Positions 25,928 through 35,822 of a stretch of 64,000 nt of DNA are shown piece after piece (the stretch's first letter is position 1; each line of letters begins with the position of its first letter). A program made the position numbers and the translations under genes. The notes below the pieces were generated by a model. The model was given only the letters and a program-made list of their open reading frames with translations, was not told the origin of the DNA and ran no database searches. This DNA comes from Paraburkholderia ginsengiterrae. Lineage in GTDB: Bacteria > Pseudomonadota > Gammaproteobacteria > Burkholderiales > Burkholderiaceae. The stretch is from NCBI RefSeq assembly GCF_001645125.1, contig NZ_LXKA01000330.1, positions 1 through 64,000 of the forward strand, written 5' to 3'.

Positions 25928-28075
25928 ATGACTATGTTCAATAAGATCGTCAAAGAGTTTAAGTGGGGACAACATAACGTTCGCCTCGAAACCGGCGAAA
26001 TCGCTCGTCAGGCGAGCGGTGCGGTAATCGTCGACGTCGAAGACACCGTGGTGCTCGCCACCGTGGTCGGCGCCAAGACGGCCAAGCCGGGTCAGGACTT
26101 CTTCCCGCTGACAGTCGACTACCTCGAAAAAACCTACGCCGCCGGCAAGATTCCGGGCGGCTTCTTCCGTCGCGAAGGCCGTCCTTCGGAAGGCGAAACG
26201 CTGATCTCGCGCCTGATCGACCGTCCGCTTCGCCCGCTGTTCCCGGAAGGCTTCTACAACGAAGTTCAGGTCGTGATCCACGTCCTGTCGCTGAACCCGG
26301 AAATCCCCGCTGACATTCCCGCGCTGATCGGCGCGTCGGCGGCGCTCGCCGTGTCCGGTCTGCCGTTCAACGGCCCGGTCGGCGCAGCACGCGTGGCCTA
26401 CATCAACAACGAATACGTGTTGAACCCGACGCGTCCGCAAATGAAGGAATCGGCACTCGACCTGATCGTCGCCGGTACGGAACGCGCGGTGCTGATGGTG
26501 GAATCGGAAGCGCAGCAGCTGAGCGAAGAAGTGATGCTCGGCGGCGTGGTGTTCGGCCATGAGCAAATGCAGATCGCGATCGACGCGATCCACGAACTGG
26601 TCCGCGAAGGCGGTAAGCCGGAATGGGATTGGAAGCCGGCCGCGAAGAACGAGCCGCTGATCGCACGCGTGACGGAACTGGCGCAAGCGGATCTGCTCGC
26701 CGCTTACCAGATTCGCGACAAGCAGGCACGTTCGACCAAGCTGAAGGAAGTCTACGCAGCAACGTCGGCGAAGCTGGAAGAAGATGCCGCAGCAGGCGGC
26801 ACGGTGGCGGCCGACAAGGCAACCGTCGGCAATGTGCTGTTCGATATCGAAGCGAAGATCGTCCGTACGCAGATCCTGAACGGCGAGCCGCGTATCGACG
26901 GCCGCGACACGCGTACCGTGCGCCCGATCGAAATCCGTACCGGCGTGCTGCCGCGTACGCACGGCTCGGCACTGTTCACGCGCGGCGAAACGCAAGCGCT
27001 GGTGGTGGCCACGCTGGGCACGAAGGGCGACGAGCAGAACATCGACGCGCTCGAAGGCGAGTACCGCGAACGCTTCATGCTCCACTACAACATGCCTCCG
27101 TTCGCGACCGGCGAAACGGGCCGCGTGGGTTCGCCCAAGCGTCGTGAAATCGGTCACGGCCGTCTGGCCAAGCGCGCGCTGGCTGCCTGCCTGCCGAGCG
27201 CCGACGAATTCGGCTACTCGATTCGCGTCGTGTCGGAAATCACCGAATCGAACGGTTCCTCGTCGATGGCTTCGGTGTGCGGCGGCTGCCTCGCGCTGAT
27301 GGACGCAGGCGTGCCGATGAAGGCGCACGTGGCCGGCATCGCCATGGGCCTGATCCTGGAAGGCAACAAGTTTGCCGTGCTGACCGACATCCTCGGCGAC
27401 GAAGATCACCTCGGCGACATGGACTTCAAGGTGGCGGGTACCGAGCAAGGCGTGACCGCGCTGCAGATGGACATCAAGATCCAGGGCATCACCAAGGAAA
27501 TCATGCAGGTCGCTCTCGCGCAAGCGAAGGAAGGCCGTATGCACATCCTCGGCAAGATGACCTCGGCCGTGTCGGGCGCGAACACGCAATTGTCGGAGTT
27601 CGCACCGCGCATGATCACCATCAAGATCAATCCGGAAAAGATCCGCGACGTGATCGGCAAGGGTGGTTCGGTGATCCGCGCGCTGACCGAAGAAACCGGC
27701 ACGACGATCGATATTTCGGACGACGGCGTCGTTACCATCGCAAGCACGAGCAGCGAAGGGATGGCCGAAGCGAAGAAGCGTATCGAGAACATCACGCTGG
27801 AAGTCGAAGTGGGCCAGGTGTACGAAGGCACCGTGCTCAAGCTGCTCGATTTCGGCGCGATCGTGAACATCCTGCCGGGCAAGGACGGTCTGCTGCACAT
27901 CTCCGAAATTGCCAACGAGCGTATCAAGGACATCAACGACTACCTGAAGGACGGCAAGCAAGTGAAGGTCAAGGTCATCCAGACGGACGAAAAGGGCCGC
28001 GTGCGTTTGTCGGCCAAGGCGTTGCTGAACGAAGCCGCAAACGGCGCGCCGCAAGGCGAGCCGACGCCGCAGTAA
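25928..28075 (+). CDS. pnp: Polyribonucleotide nucleotidyltransferase (PNPase)
   Basis: A 715-residue exoribonuclease of the RNA degradosome, acting 3' to 5' by phosphorolysis. Domains in order: RNase PH 1 (about 10-140), an alpha-helical linker, RNase PH 2 (about 320-550), a KH domain with the [15 protein letters not shown] loop (about 555-615) and an S1 domain (about 620-692; [20 protein letters not shown]). Start ATG 25928, with GAGGAAAAG upstream; a second ATG six bases later is an alternative. Confidence 0.97.
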   Translation: MTMFNKIVKEFKWGQHNVRLETGEIARQASGAVIVDVEDTVVLATVVGAKTAKPGQDFFPLTVDYLEKTYAAGKIPGGFFRREGRPSEGETLISRLIDRPLRPLFPEGFYNEVQVVIHVLSLNPEIPADIPALIGASAALAVSGLPFNGPVGAARVAYINNEYVLNPTRPQMKESALDLIVAGTERAVLMVESEAQQLSEEVMLGGVVFGHEQMQIAIDAIHELVREGGKPEWDWKPAAKNEPLIARVTELAQADLLAAYQIRDKQARSTKLKEVYAATSAKLEEDAAAGGTVAADKATVGNVLFDIEAKIVRTQILNGEPRIDGRDTRTVRPIEIRTGVLPRTHGSALFTRGETQALVVATLGTKGDEQNIDALEGEYRERFMLHYNMPPFATGETGRVGSPKRREIGHGRLAKRALAACLPSADEFGYSIRVVSEITESNGSSSMASVCGGCLALMDAGVPMKAHVAGIAMGLILEGNKFAVLTDILGDEDHLGDMDFKVAGTEQGVTALQMDIKIQGITKEIMQVALAQAKEGRMHILGKMTSAVSGANTQLSEFAPRMITIKINPEKIRDVIGKGGSVIRALTEETGTTIDISDDGVVTIASTSSEGMAEAKKRIENITLEVEVGQVYEGTVLKLLDFGAIVNILPGKDGLLHISEIANERIKDINDYLKDGKQVKVKVIQTDEKGRVRLSAKALLNEAANGAPQGEPTPQ

Positions 28076-28089
28076 TGCGGTAGCGGGTC

Positions 28090-28126
28090 AACGGCCGGTG
28101 GCGCAAAAGCGTCCCGGCCGTTTTTT
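28090..28126 (+). terminator. Intrinsic terminator after pnp
   Basis: AACGGCCGG (28090-28098) pairs with CCGGCCGTT (28114-28122), followed by a T-run. Confidence 0.8.
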
Positions 28127-28203
28127 ATGTAGGCTGCAGGGTGGATTGCGTTGCAGGCGGGGGTGCCGGCATGCAACGCAATCCAATCTTGGAGTTGACG
28201 CAG

Positions 28204-29220
28204 ATGAAAGCGATCGAAATCACGGAATTCGGTGCACCGGACGTCCTCAAGCTGGCAGAACGGCCAACGCCGCAACTGAAAGCGGGCGAGGTACTGATCA
28301 AGGTGGCGGCATCCGGCATCAACCGTCCGGACGTGTTTCAGCGCAAAGGTGGCTATGCGCCGCCGCCGGGCGCGTCGGACCTCCCGGGGCTGGAAGTGGC
28401 GGGCGAGATCGTCGGCGGGTCGATCGACGAAAAGAACAATCCCTTCGGTCTGAAAATCGGCGATCGCGTGTGTGCGTTGCTGGCCGGCGGCGGCTACGCG
28501 GAATACGCGGCCGCGCCACTGCTGCAGTGCCTGCCCGTGCCGGTGGGCTTGTCGGATGTCGAGGCGGCCTCGCTGCCGGAGACTTTCTTCACGGTCTGGA
28601 GCAATGTGTTCGATCGTGCGCAACTCGGCAAGGGTGAGGGCGCTCCGAACGAAACCCTGCTTGTGCAGGGCGGCTCCAGCGGCATTGGCGTAACCGCGAT
28701 CCAGATTGCGCACGCGCTCGGTTTCCGCGTGATCGCAACCGCCGGCTCGGACGAGAAGTGCCGTGCTTGTGAGGCGTTGGGCGCCGAACGTGCCATCAAC
28801 TACAAGACCGAAGATTTCGTCGAAGTGATCAAGTCGCTCACCAATGATCGTGGCGTCGACGTGATTCTCGATATGGTGGCGGGCAACTACGTGCCGCGCG
28901 AACTCGCGGCTCTCGCCGACGGCGGCCGCATCGTCGTGATAGCGCTGCTCGGCGGCGCGAAGGCGGAAGTGAATCTGAACGAGGTGCTGCGCCGCCGTCT
29001 GACGATCACCGGCTCGACGTTGCGCCCGCGGCCGGTCGAGTTCAAGGCGAAGATTGCCGCGCAGTTGCATGAGCGCGTGTGGCCTCTGCTGGAAGACGGC
29101 CGTATCAAGCCTGTCGTGTATCGCGCGTTTCCGGCCGTGCAGGCTGCCGATGCGCATGCGTTGATGGAAAGCAGTACGCACGTTGGCAAGATCGTACTGT
29201 CTTGGGGTCAGGACGCTTGA
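28204..29220 (+). CDS. NAD(P)H-quinone oxidoreductase, zeta-crystallin/PIG3 type
   Basis: A 338-residue zinc-free MDR-family enzyme. The N-terminal GroES-like domain includes GINRPDVFQRKGGYAPPPG and DLPGLEVAGEI. The nucleotide domain carries LVQGGSSGIGVTAIQIAH (about residues 155-172) and GVDVILDMVAGNY. The PIG3-like signature ITGSTLRPR is at about 285. These enzymes reduce quinones with NADPH. Start ATG 28204 with GGAG; earlier in-frame codons overlap the pnp terminator region and are rejected. Confidence 0.92.
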   Translation: MKAIEITEFGAPDVLKLAERPTPQLKAGEVLIKVAASGINRPDVFQRKGGYAPPPGASDLPGLEVAGEIVGGSIDEKNNPFGLKIGDRVCALLAGGGYAEYAAAPLLQCLPVPVGLSDVEAASLPETFFTVWSNVFDRAQLGKGEGAPNETLLVQGGSSGIGVTAIQIAHALGFRVIATAGSDEKCRACEALGAERAINYKTEDFVEVIKSLTNDRGVDVILDMVAGNYVPRELAALADGGRIVVIALLGGAKAEVNLNEVLRRRLTITGSTLRPRPVEFKAKIAAQLHERVWPLLEDGRIKPVVYRAFPAVQAADAHALMESSTHVGKIVLSWGQDA

Positions 29221-29230
29221 CACGGCCGGT

Positions 29231-29259
29231 TTGACCCGATCCACCCCACGCAGTAAAAT
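29231..29259 (+). promoter_or_regulatory. Sigma70-type promoter of tpiA-secG
   Basis: TTGACC (29231-29236), 17 bases, TAAAAT (29254-29259), starting 10 bases after the preceding stop codon. Confidence 0.6.
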
Positions 29260-29352
29260 TGCGCGTTTTGCGCACGCCGCGTGAATCCGAAAGGCGGGCT
29301 GTCAGCGCAAACCATGCGCCAGCCAGTTCCGCCGTCAAGACAAGACGAGACG

Positions 29353-30132
29353 ATGTCGAAACAACGAGCCAAACTGGTAGTCGGTAACTGGAAGATGCAC
29401 GGGCGCCTCGCCGAGAATGCCGCGCTTTTGCAAGCCGTGGCGCAGGGCGCGGGTGAATTGCCGGCTGACGTGCGTGTTGGGGTTTGTGTGCCGAGCCCGT
29501 ATCTCGCGCAGACGCAATCGTTGCTGGAAGGTAGCTGCGTCGTGTGGGGCGTGCAGGACGTCTCCGCATTTACGCATGGCGCCTACACCGGCGAAGTGGC
29601 TGCACCGATGGTGGTGGAATTCGGCGCCACGCTCGCGATCGTTGGGCACTCGGAGCGTCGCGCCTATCATCGCGAAAGCGCCGAGCTGGTAGCGGTGAAG
29701 ACGCAGCGCGCGCTGGAAGCAGGCTTGACGCCGATCGTCTGTGTCGGCGAAACGCTCGCAGAGCGCGAAGCCGGTTCGACCGAGCAGGTGGTCGGCGCGC
29801 AACTGGATGAAGTGCTGGCGAAGTTGTCTGTGCAGGAAGCGGCGCGAATTGTCGTCGCGTATGAGCCGGTCTGGGCGATCGGCACCGGCAAGAGTGCGAC
29901 CTCGGAGCAGGCGCAGGCCGTGCACGCATTCCTGCGTGAACGTCTGGCGGCGAAGGGCGAAGCCGTGGCGAATGTGTCGCTGTTGTATGGCGGCAGTGTG
30001 AAACCGGAAAATGCGGAAGAATTGTTCCGCCAGCCGGATATCGACGGTGGCCTGATTGGTGGCGCGTCGTTGAAAGACCAGGATTTCCTGGCGATCTGCA
30101 AGGCGGCGGCCGCAACAAGCGTCGCCGGTTAA
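29353..30132 (+). CDS. tpiA: Triosephosphate isomerase
   Basis: A 259-residue TIM barrel enzyme interconverting dihydroxyacetone phosphate and glyceraldehyde 3-phosphate. The catalytic set is visible: Lys14 in GNWKMHG, His99 in VGHSERR and Glu171 in [12 protein letters not shown], followed by the flexible loop; the phosphate-binding GGSVKPEN and GLIGGASL stretches are near the end. Start ATG 29353 (upstream in-frame codons are not conserved). It is followed by secG, a common pairing. Confidence 0.96.
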   Translation: MSKQRAKLVVGNWKMHGRLAENAALLQAVAQGAGELPADVRVGVCVPSPYLAQTQSLLEGSCVVWGVQDVSAFTHGAYTGEVAAPMVVEFGATLAIVGHSERRAYHRESAELVAVKTQRALEAGLTPIVCVGETLAEREAGSTEQVVGAQLDEVLAKLSVQEAARIVVAYEPVWAIGTGKSATSEQAQAVHAFLRERLAAKGEAVANVSLLYGGSVKPENAEELFRQPDIDGGLIGGASLKDQDFLAICKAAAATSVAG

Positions 30133-30214
30133 GCAGGACGTCGTGGCGAGGATGACCCCCTGCCGTGCGGCACGTCGTGTGTGGCGCGGTTAAATAAAGA
30201 CTCAGGTGAGTGTG

Positions 30215-30601
30215 ATGCTGTATTTGAAAACATTGATTATCGTCGTTCAGCTGTTGTCGGCACTCGGGGTCATCGGCCTCGTCTTGCTGCAACACGGCAA
30301 AGGCGCCGATATGGGCGCTGCTTTCGGTAGTGGCGCGTCGGGCAGTCTGTTCGGCGCAACCGGTTCGGCGAACTTTTTGTCGCGGACAACGGCGGTGCTG
30401 GCGGCGGTGTTTTTCGTCACCACGCTGACGCTCACCTACCTCGGTGCATATCGGGCGAAGCCTTCTGCTGGCTTGCTGGGCGCGACAGTGACTGCCCCAG
30501 TCGCGGCTTCTGGCGTGTCCGCTGCTGCGGCACCTGCAGGTGGTTCGGCTGTTCTGCCGGCCTCGGCTGCGTCCGTCCCGGCTACCGACGTGCCGAAATA
30601 A
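30215..30601 (+). CDS. secG: Protein translocase subunit SecG
   Basis: A 128-residue small subunit of the SecYEG channel. It has two membrane helices (about 3-22 and 52-72) joined by the hallmark loop LLQHGKGADMGAAFGSGASG. The C-terminal 45 residues are Ala/Pro/Ser-rich and longer than in E. coli SecG (110 residues). Start ATG 30215, with AGGTGAG just upstream; a GTG nine bases earlier is in frame but less likely. Confidence 0.93.
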   Translation: MLYLKTLIIVVQLLSALGVIGLVLLQHGKGADMGAAFGSGASGSLFGATGSANFLSRTTAVLAAVFFVTTLTLTYLGAYRAKPSAGLLGATVTAPVAASGVSAAAAPAGGSAVLPASAASVPATDVPK

Positions 30602-30628
30602 ATTTTTCGTTCAAAGTGCTTTTGTGCG

Positions 30629-30657
30629 TTGAACAATCTGTTTAGACGCGTTACAAT
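30629..30657 (+). promoter_or_regulatory. Sigma70-type promoter of tRNA-Leu
   Basis: TTGAAC (30629-30634), 17 bases, TACAAT (30652-30657). The predicted start is about 50 bases before the tRNA. Confidence 0.7.
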
Positions 30658-30714
30658 CTAAGTCTTGAAGCGATTCGCGGGTTTTACAAGTTGTTTTCCC
30701 GGATTGCATGCAGT

Positions 30715-30799
30715 GCCGACGTGGTGAAATTGGTAGACACGCTATCTTGAGGGGGTAGTGGCGAAAGCTGTGCGAGTTCGAGTCTCGCCGTCGGCACCA
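30715..30799 (+). tRNA. tRNA-Leu (anticodon GAG)
   Basis: An 85-base class II tRNA including the encoded CCA. The acceptor stem GCCGACG pairs with CGTCGGC. The D arm has AATTGGTAGACAC. The anticodon stem CTATC/GGTAG encloses TTGAGGG with GAG at 30749-30751. The long variable arm and the T arm (GCGAG TTCGAGT CTCGC) are intact. It reads CUC and CUU leucine codons. It lies between secG and nuoA, an order widely kept in this group, with its own promoter and terminator. Confidence 0.97.
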
Positions 30800-30810
30800 A
30801 AATGTTATCT

Positions 30811-30848
30811 AAAAGCTAGCCGCTTGCTTCGCTTCGGCTGGCTTTTTT
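30811..30848 (+). terminator. Intrinsic terminator after tRNA-Leu
   Basis: AAAAGCTAGCCG (30811-30822) pairs over 12 bp (one G-T) with CGGCTGGCTTTT (30835-30846), then T-run. Confidence 0.8.
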
Positions 30849-30912
30849 CACTTCTGGCGTGTGTGGCTTGCGTTGGGCTTGCTGCATGTGCGTTTCGGGA
30901 GTGATTTCGCGT

Positions 30913-30931
30913 CAGGAGTGCTATGCTCCTG
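30913..30931 (+). promoter_or_regulatory. Inverted repeat and possible -10 upstream of nuoA
   Basis: CAGGAG (30913-30918) and CTCCTG (30926-30931) are exact inverted copies flanking TGCTATG; TGCTATGCT (30919-30927) resembles an extended -10. Since the tRNA terminator intervenes, the nuo promoter should be in this 116-base gap. Confidence 0.35.
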
Positions 30932-30964
30932 TCGGCACTCAGAACTAACCGATAGAGGACAGTC

Positions 30965-31324
30965 TTGAACCTCGCAGCCTATTTCCCCGTATTGCTGTTC
31001 CTCATTGTGGGCACCGGTTTAGGCGTAGCACTGGTCAGTATTGGCAAGATCCTCGGTCCCAACAAGCCCGATACCGAGAAAAATGCACCGTACGAGTGCG
31101 GCTTCGAAGCATTCGAAGATGCGCGCATGAAGTTCGACGTGCGCTACTATCTCGTCGCCATTCTCTTCATTATTTTCGACCTTGAAACCGCGTTCCTGTT
31201 TCCGTGGGGTGTGGCCCTGCGCGACATCGGCTGGACCGGCTTCATGGCAATGATGATTTTCCTGCTCGAATTCCTGCTGGGCTTTGCCTATATCTGGAAG
31301 AAGGGCGGTCTCGACTGGGAATGA
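30965..31324 (+). CDS. nuoA: NADH-quinone oxidoreductase subunit A
   Basis: A 119-residue membrane subunit of complex I with three helices. The conserved loop [20 protein letters not shown] (about 41-60) precedes [15 protein letters not shown]. It starts at a TTG (30965) behind GAGGAC; no in-frame ATG upstream gives the conserved N terminus, so the weak start codon appears real. First gene of the 14-gene nuo operon. With NuoH and NuoJ it forms the link between the quinone site and the proton channels. Confidence 0.95.
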   Translation: MNLAAYFPVLLFLIVGTGLGVALVSIGKILGPNKPDTEKNAPYECGFEAFEDARMKFDVRYYLVAILFIIFDLETAFLFPWGVALRDIGWTGFMAMMIFLLEFLLGFAYIWKKGGLDWE

Positions 31325-31387
31325 TGGATTAACCGCCGGTTTGCGTGGGTGGCCAAAGCTTGCCATCCCGTCTGGAGTGGAAAGCAA

Positions 31388-31867
31388 ATGAGTATCGAAG
31401 GGGTCTTGAAGGAAGGGTTTGTCACCACCACGGCTGACAAACTGATCAACTGGACGCGCACCGGTTCGCTGTGGCCGATGACGTTCGGTCTTGCGTGTTG
31501 CGCGGTCGAGATGATGCATGCGGGCGCCGCCCGTTATGACCTCGACCGTTTCGGTGTGGTGTTTCGTCCGAGTCCGCGTCAGTCGGACGTGATGATCGTC
31601 GCCGGCACGCTGTGCAACAAAATGGCGCCGGCTCTGCGCAAGGTCTACGACCAGATGGCCGAGCCGCGCTGGGTGATCTCGATGGGTTCGTGTGCGAATG
31701 GCGGCGGCTACTACCACTACTCGTATTCAGTGGTGCGCGGCTGTGACCGGATCGTTCCGGTCGACGTTTATGTGCCGGGTTGCCCGCCGACCGCGGAAGC
31801 GCTGGTGTACGGCGTGATCCAGTTGCAGGCCAAGATTCGCCGCACCAACACAATCGCCCGTCAATAA
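31388..31867 (+). CDS. nuoB: NADH-quinone oxidoreductase subunit B
   Basis: A 159-residue peripheral subunit that holds the terminal iron-sulfur cluster N2 and donates electrons to quinone. The ligands Cys37, Cys38, Cys102 and Cys132 are visible in [18 protein letters not shown] and PGCPPTAEA. Start ATG 31388; the in-frame extension upstream is not conserved. 63 bases after nuoA. Confidence 0.97.
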
Positions 31868-31888
31868 GGCCAACGCCTCCCCCACAAT

Positions 31889-32491
31889 ATGGCAAGCAAA
31901 CTCGAGACCCTGAAAGCGAACCTCGAGGCGGCCTTTGGCGGCCTCCTGTTGAGCACTACCGAGGCAATCGGTGAGTTGACGATCGTCGTGAAAGCAAGCG
32001 ACTACATCAATGTGGCAACGCGTCTGCGCGACGACCGCTCGCTCGGTTTCGAGCAGTGCGTGGATCTGTGCGGCGTCGACTATCAAACTTATGCCGACGG
32101 CGCGTACGAAGGTCCGCGTTTTGCGGCCGTTCTGCATTTGCTGTCGGTGCAGAACAACTGGCGCTTGCGTCTGCGCGTGTTCGCGCCGGACGACGAGATG
32201 CCGATCGTGCCGTCCGTCGTCGACATCTGGAATTCGGTCAACTGGTACGAGCGCGAGGCATTCGACCTGTATGGCATCGTTTTCGAAGGTCACCCGGATC
32301 TGCGCCGCATTCTGACCGACTACGGCTTCATCGGTCACCCGTTCCGTAAAGATTTCCCCGTCTCCGGCTACGTCGAAATGCGTTACGACGCGGAAGAGAA
32401 GCGCGTCGTCTATCAGCCTGTGACGATCGAGCCGCGGGAGATCACGCCGCGCGTGATCCGCGAGGATCGCTATGGCGGTCTGAAACACTAA
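31889..32491 (+). CDS. nuoC: NADH-quinone oxidoreductase subunit C
   Basis: A 200-residue 30-kDa-type subunit of the peripheral arm. The family signature is in [20 protein letters not shown] and the [20 protein letters not shown] stretch (about 118-155). It is a separate gene here, unlike the fused nuoCD of E. coli, as is normal in betaproteobacteria. nuoD follows after nine bases. Confidence 0.96.
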   Translation: MASKLETLKANLEAAFGGLLLSTTEAIGELTIVVKASDYINVATRLRDDRSLGFEQCVDLCGVDYQTYADGAYEGPRFAAVLHLLSVQNNWRLRLRVFAPDDEMPIVPSVVDIWNSVNWYEREAFDLYGIVFEGHPDLRRILTDYGFIGHPFRKDFPVSGYVEMRYDAEEKRVVYQPVTIEPREITPRVIREDRYGGLKH

Positions 32492-32500
32492 GAGAACGCC

Positions 32501-33754
32501 ATGGCAGAGATTAAGAACTACACGCTCAACTTCGGCCCTCAGCACCCGGCAGCGCACGGTGTGCTGCGCCTCGTGCTCGAACTCGACGGCGAAGTCATCC
32601 AGCGCGCCGATCCGCACATCGGTCTGCTGCATCGCGCGACTGAAAAGCTCGCGGAAACCAAAACGTTCATCCAGTCGGTGCCGTACATGGACCGTCTCGA
32701 CTACGTGTCGATGATGGTCAACGAGCACGGCTACGTGATGGCCATCGAAAAGCTGCTCGGCATCGGCGTGCCGGTGCGCGCGCAATACATCCGCGTGATG
32801 TTCGACGAAGTCACGCGCGTGCTGAACCACCTGATGTGGATCGGCGCGCACGCGCTCGACGTCGGCGCAATGGCCGTGTTTCTGTACGCGTTCCGCGAAC
32901 GCGAAGACCTGATGGACGTATACGAAGCGGTGTCCGGAGCACGGATGCACGCGGCTTACTACCGTCCGGGCGGCGTCTATCGCGATCTGCCTGACGCCAT
33001 GCCGCAATATAAGGCGTCCAAGATTCGCAATGCGAAGGCGTTGTCGAAGATGAACGAGAACCGCCAGGGTTCACTGCTCGACTTCATCGACGATTTCTTC
33101 ACGCGTTTTCCGAAGTGTGTCGACGAGTACGAAACGCTGCTGACCGACAACCGGATCTGGAAGCAGCGTCTGGTCGGTATCGGCGTGGTCAGCCCGGAAC
33201 GCGCGCTGAACCTCGGCATGACCGGCGCCATGTTGCGCGGCTCGGGTATCGAGTGGGATCTGCGTAAGAAGCAGCCGTACGAAGTTTATGACAAGCTGGA
33301 TTTCGACATCCCGGTCGGTGTGAATGGCGATTGCTATGACCGCTACCTGGTTCGCGTCGAAGAAATGCGCCAGTCCACACGGATTGTGAAACAGTGCATT
33401 GAATGGCTGCGTAAGAATCCCGGCCCTGTGATGATCGACAATCACAAGGTTGCGCCGCCGTCGCGCGTTGGCATGAAGTCGAACATGGAAGAGCTGATTC
33501 ACCACTTCAAGCTCTTCACGGAAGGCTTCCATGTGCCGGAAGGCGAGGCGTATGCGGCGGTCGAGCATCCGAAGGGCGAGTTCGGCATCTACCTGATTTC
33601 GGACGGCGCCAACAAGCCGTATCGCCTGAAGATCCGCGCGCCGGGCTACGCGCACCTGTCTACGCTGGATGAAATGGCGCGCGGCCACATGATCGCCGAC
33701 GCCGTGACGATCATCGGCACGCAGGACATCGTGTTCGGCGAAGTGGATCGCTAG
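32501..33754 (+). CDS. nuoD: NADH-quinone oxidoreductase subunit D
   Basis: A 417-residue 49-kDa-type subunit that forms the quinone-binding pocket together with NuoB. Signatures: [20 protein letters not shown] near the N terminus (His of HPAAHG lines the pocket), the [15 protein letters not shown] stretch, and [20 protein letters not shown] near residue 350. Start ATG 32501. Confidence 0.97.
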   Translation: MAEIKNYTLNFGPQHPAAHGVLRLVLELDGEVIQRADPHIGLLHRATEKLAETKTFIQSVPYMDRLDYVSMMVNEHGYVMAIEKLLGIGVPVRAQYIRVMFDEVTRVLNHLMWIGAHALDVGAMAVFLYAFREREDLMDVYEAVSGARMHAAYYRPGGVYRDLPDAMPQYKASKIRNAKALSKMNENRQGSLLDFIDDFFTRFPKCVDEYETLLTDNRIWKQRLVGIGVVSPERALNLGMTGAMLRGSGIEWDLRKKQPYEVYDKLDFDIPVGVNGDCYDRYLVRVEEMRQSTRIVKQCIEWLRKNPGPVMIDNHKVAPPSRVGMKSNMEELIHHFKLFTEGFHVPEGEAYAAVEHPKGEFGIYLISDGANKPYRLKIRAPGYAHLSTLDEMARGHMIADAVTIIGTQDIVFGEVDR

Positions 33755-33767
33755 GACGTATTCATCG

Positions 33768-33798
33768 GCGCGCGTGTTCGGTTTGCACCGAAGCGCGC
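33768..33798 (+). repeat. Hairpin in the nuoD-nuoE gap
   Basis: GCGCGC (33768-33773) and TTCGGT (33777-33782) pair with ACCGAA (33787-33792) and GCGCGC (33793-33798), with a three-base bulge and a TTGC loop. No T-run, so probably not a terminator. Confidence 0.45.
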
Positions 33799-33885
33799 GT
33801 CAAGCAAAGGAACGCCGGGTCTGTCGCAGCATGATGTGAGCGACGGGTTTTCGTTCGGTAGGAATTGAAAGAGTCGTGTCTGAAA

Positions 33886-34371
33886 ATGATCTCAGCTGAA
33901 GGCCTGAAAGAAATCGATCGTGCGATCGCGAAGTATCCCGCCGATCAGAAACAGTCCGCCGTAATGTCGGCGTTGGCCACTGCTCAGGAAGAGCATGGCT
34001 GGCTGTCGCCCGAACTCATGCAGTTCGTCGCGGACTATCTCGGCATGCCAGCAGTCGCCGTGCAGGAGGTGGCGACCTTCTACACGATGTACGAGACCAA
34101 GCCGGTCGGCAAGTACAAGATCACGCTCTGCACGAACCTGCCGTGCCAGCTCGGCCCGGACGGCGGCTCCGACAGTGCCGCTGACTATCTGAAGCAGAAG
34201 CTCGGCATCGACTTCGGCGAAACCACGGCCGACGGCAAATTCACCCTGAAAGAGGGCGAGTGCATGGGCTCGTGCGGCGACGCGCCGGTGATGCTGGTGA
34301 ACAACCATCGCATGTGCAGCTTCATGAGCCGCGCGAAGATCGACCAGCTGCTCGAGGAACTTTCGAAATGA
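33886..34371 (+). CDS. nuoE: NADH-quinone oxidoreductase subunit E
   Basis: A 161-residue thioredoxin-like subunit carrying 2Fe-2S cluster N1a. The ligands are Cys82/Cys87 (CTNLPC) and Cys126/Cys130 (CMGSC). Start ATG 33886 is chosen over an in-frame TTG 21 bases earlier because family members begin near [11 protein letters not shown]. Its stop overlaps the nuoF start (ATGA), indicating translational coupling. Confidence 0.95.
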   Translation: MISAEGLKEIDRAIAKYPADQKQSAVMSALATAQEEHGWLSPELMQFVADYLGMPAVAVQEVATFYTMYETKPVGKYKITLCTNLPCQLGPDGGSDSAADYLKQKLGIDFGETTADGKFTLKEGECMGSCGDAPVMLVNNHRMCSFMSRAKIDQLLEELSK

Positions 34372-35696
34372 CGTCTCTACACGACCGTCACATCAAACCG
34401 CTGATTCTCGCCGGCCTGAACGGCGACAACTGGCATCTCGAAGACTATGTGGCGCGCGGCGGCTACGCCCAGCTGCGCCGTATTCTCGAAGAAAAAATTC
34501 CGCCCGAGCAGGTCATTGCCGACGTCAAGGCGTCGGGTCTGCGCGGCCGTGGCGGCGCAGGCTTCCCGACCGGTCTGAAGTGGAGCTTCATGCCGCGTCA
34601 GTTCCCCGGCCAGAAGTATCTCGTCTGCAACTCGGACGAAGGCGAACCGGGCACGTTCAAGGACCGCGACATCCTGCGCTTCAATCCGCATTCGCTGATC
34701 GAAGGCATGGCCATCGGCGCGTACGCGATGGGTATTACGGTCGGCTACAACTATATCCACGGCGAAATCTGGGAAGTCTACAAACGCTTCGAAGAAGCGT
34801 TGGAAGAAGCTCGCCGCGCCGGGTTCCTCGGCGACAACATCATGGGTTCGGGCTTCTCGTTCGAACTGCATGCGCATCACGGTTACGGCGCCTATATCTG
34901 TGGCGAGGAAACCGCGCTGCTCGAATCGCTGGAAGGCAAGAAAGGCCAGCCGCGCTTCAAACCGCCGTTCCCGGCGAGCTTTGGCGTGTACGGCAAGCCG
35001 ACCACGATCAACAACACCGAAACGTTCGCGGCAGTGCCGTTCCTGCTCGCCATCGGTCCGCAGAATTACCTCGAAATCGGCAAGCCGAACAACGGCGGCA
35101 CGAAGATTTTCTCGGTGGCCGGCGACGTCGAGCGTCCCGGCAACTATGAAATTCCGCTCGGCACGCCGTTCTCGACGCTGATGGAACTCGCCGGCGGCAT
35201 GCGCGGCGGCAAGAAGATCAAGGCTGTGATTCCTGGCGGCTCGTCGGCGCCGGTGATTCCGGGCGACATCATGATGCAGACCGACATGGATTACGACGCG
35301 ATCGCCAAGGCCGGCTCGATGCTCGGTTCGGGCGCGGTCATCGTGATGGACGAGACACGTTGCATGGTGCGCTCGCTGCTGCGCCTGTCCTACTTCTATT
35401 ACGAAGAATCATGTGGTCAATGCACGCCTTGCCGCGAGGGTACGGGCTGGCTGTACCGCGTGGTGCATCGCATTGAGCATGGGCTCGGCCGGCCGGAAGA
35501 TCTGGACCTGCTGAACTCGGTTGCTGAAAACATCATGGGCCGCACGATCTGCGCGCTCGGCGATGCAGCGGCCATGCCGGTTCGCGGCATGCTCAAGCAC
35601 TACTGGGACGAATTCGAATACCACGTCGCCCACAAGCATTGCCTCGTCGGCGGTCATACCGGCGCGGCGGCGGCGTCTGAAACAGTAGCTGCCTGA
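34368..35696 (+). CDS. nuoF: NADH-quinone oxidoreductase subunit F
   Basis: A 442-residue subunit that binds FMN and NADH and holds 4Fe-4S cluster N3. The glycine-rich nucleotide site is in [18 protein letters not shown] (about 60-77) and [12 protein letters not shown]. Cluster ligands Cys349, Cys352 and Cys355 are in [12 protein letters not shown], with a fourth in TICALGD. Start ATG 34368 overlaps the nuoE stop. Confidence 0.97.
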   Translation: MTSLHDRHIKPLILAGLNGDNWHLEDYVARGGYAQLRRILEEKIPPEQVIADVKASGLRGRGGAGFPTGLKWSFMPRQFPGQKYLVCNSDEGEPGTFKDRDILRFNPHSLIEGMAIGAYAMGITVGYNYIHGEIWEVYKRFEEALEEARRAGFLGDNIMGSGFSFELHAHHGYGAYICGEETALLESLEGKKGQPRFKPPFPASFGVYGKPTTINNTETFAAVPFLLAIGPQNYLEIGKPNNGGTKIFSVAGDVERPGNYEIPLGTPFSTLMELAGGMRGGKKIKAVIPGGSSAPVIPGDIMMQTDMDYDAIAKAGSMLGSGAVIVMDETRCMVRSLLRLSYFYYEESCGQCTPCREGTGWLYRVVHRIEHGLGRPEDLDLLNSVAENIMGRTICALGDAAAMPVRGMLKHYWDEFEYHVAHKHCLVGGHTGAAAASETVAA

Positions 35697-35751
35697 TTGC
35701 GTTAGACACGTACGCTGAACAGGTACGCACCAGAATACGTCAACCGCGGGA

Positions 35752-35776
35752 TTCATCGCATGACACACGCGATGAA
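35752..35776 (+). repeat. Hairpin in the nuoF-nuoG gap
   Basis: TTCATCGC (35752-35759) and GCGATGAA (35769-35776) form an exact 8-bp stem with a 9-base loop and no T-run. Confidence 0.45.
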
Positions 35777-35822
35777 CGGGGCGAACGATTGAGCGGTAAC
35801 AGGTTAAGGAAGATTGACCATC

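Noticed and set aside
25910-28054. A 714-codon minus-strand frame opposite pnp
   Set aside because: Shadow of the pnp codon pattern; no recognisable domain.
30715-30799. tRNA-Leu as an integration site of a mobile element
   Set aside because: No integrase, duplicated tRNA end or foreign gene follows; the nuo operon begins directly after it.
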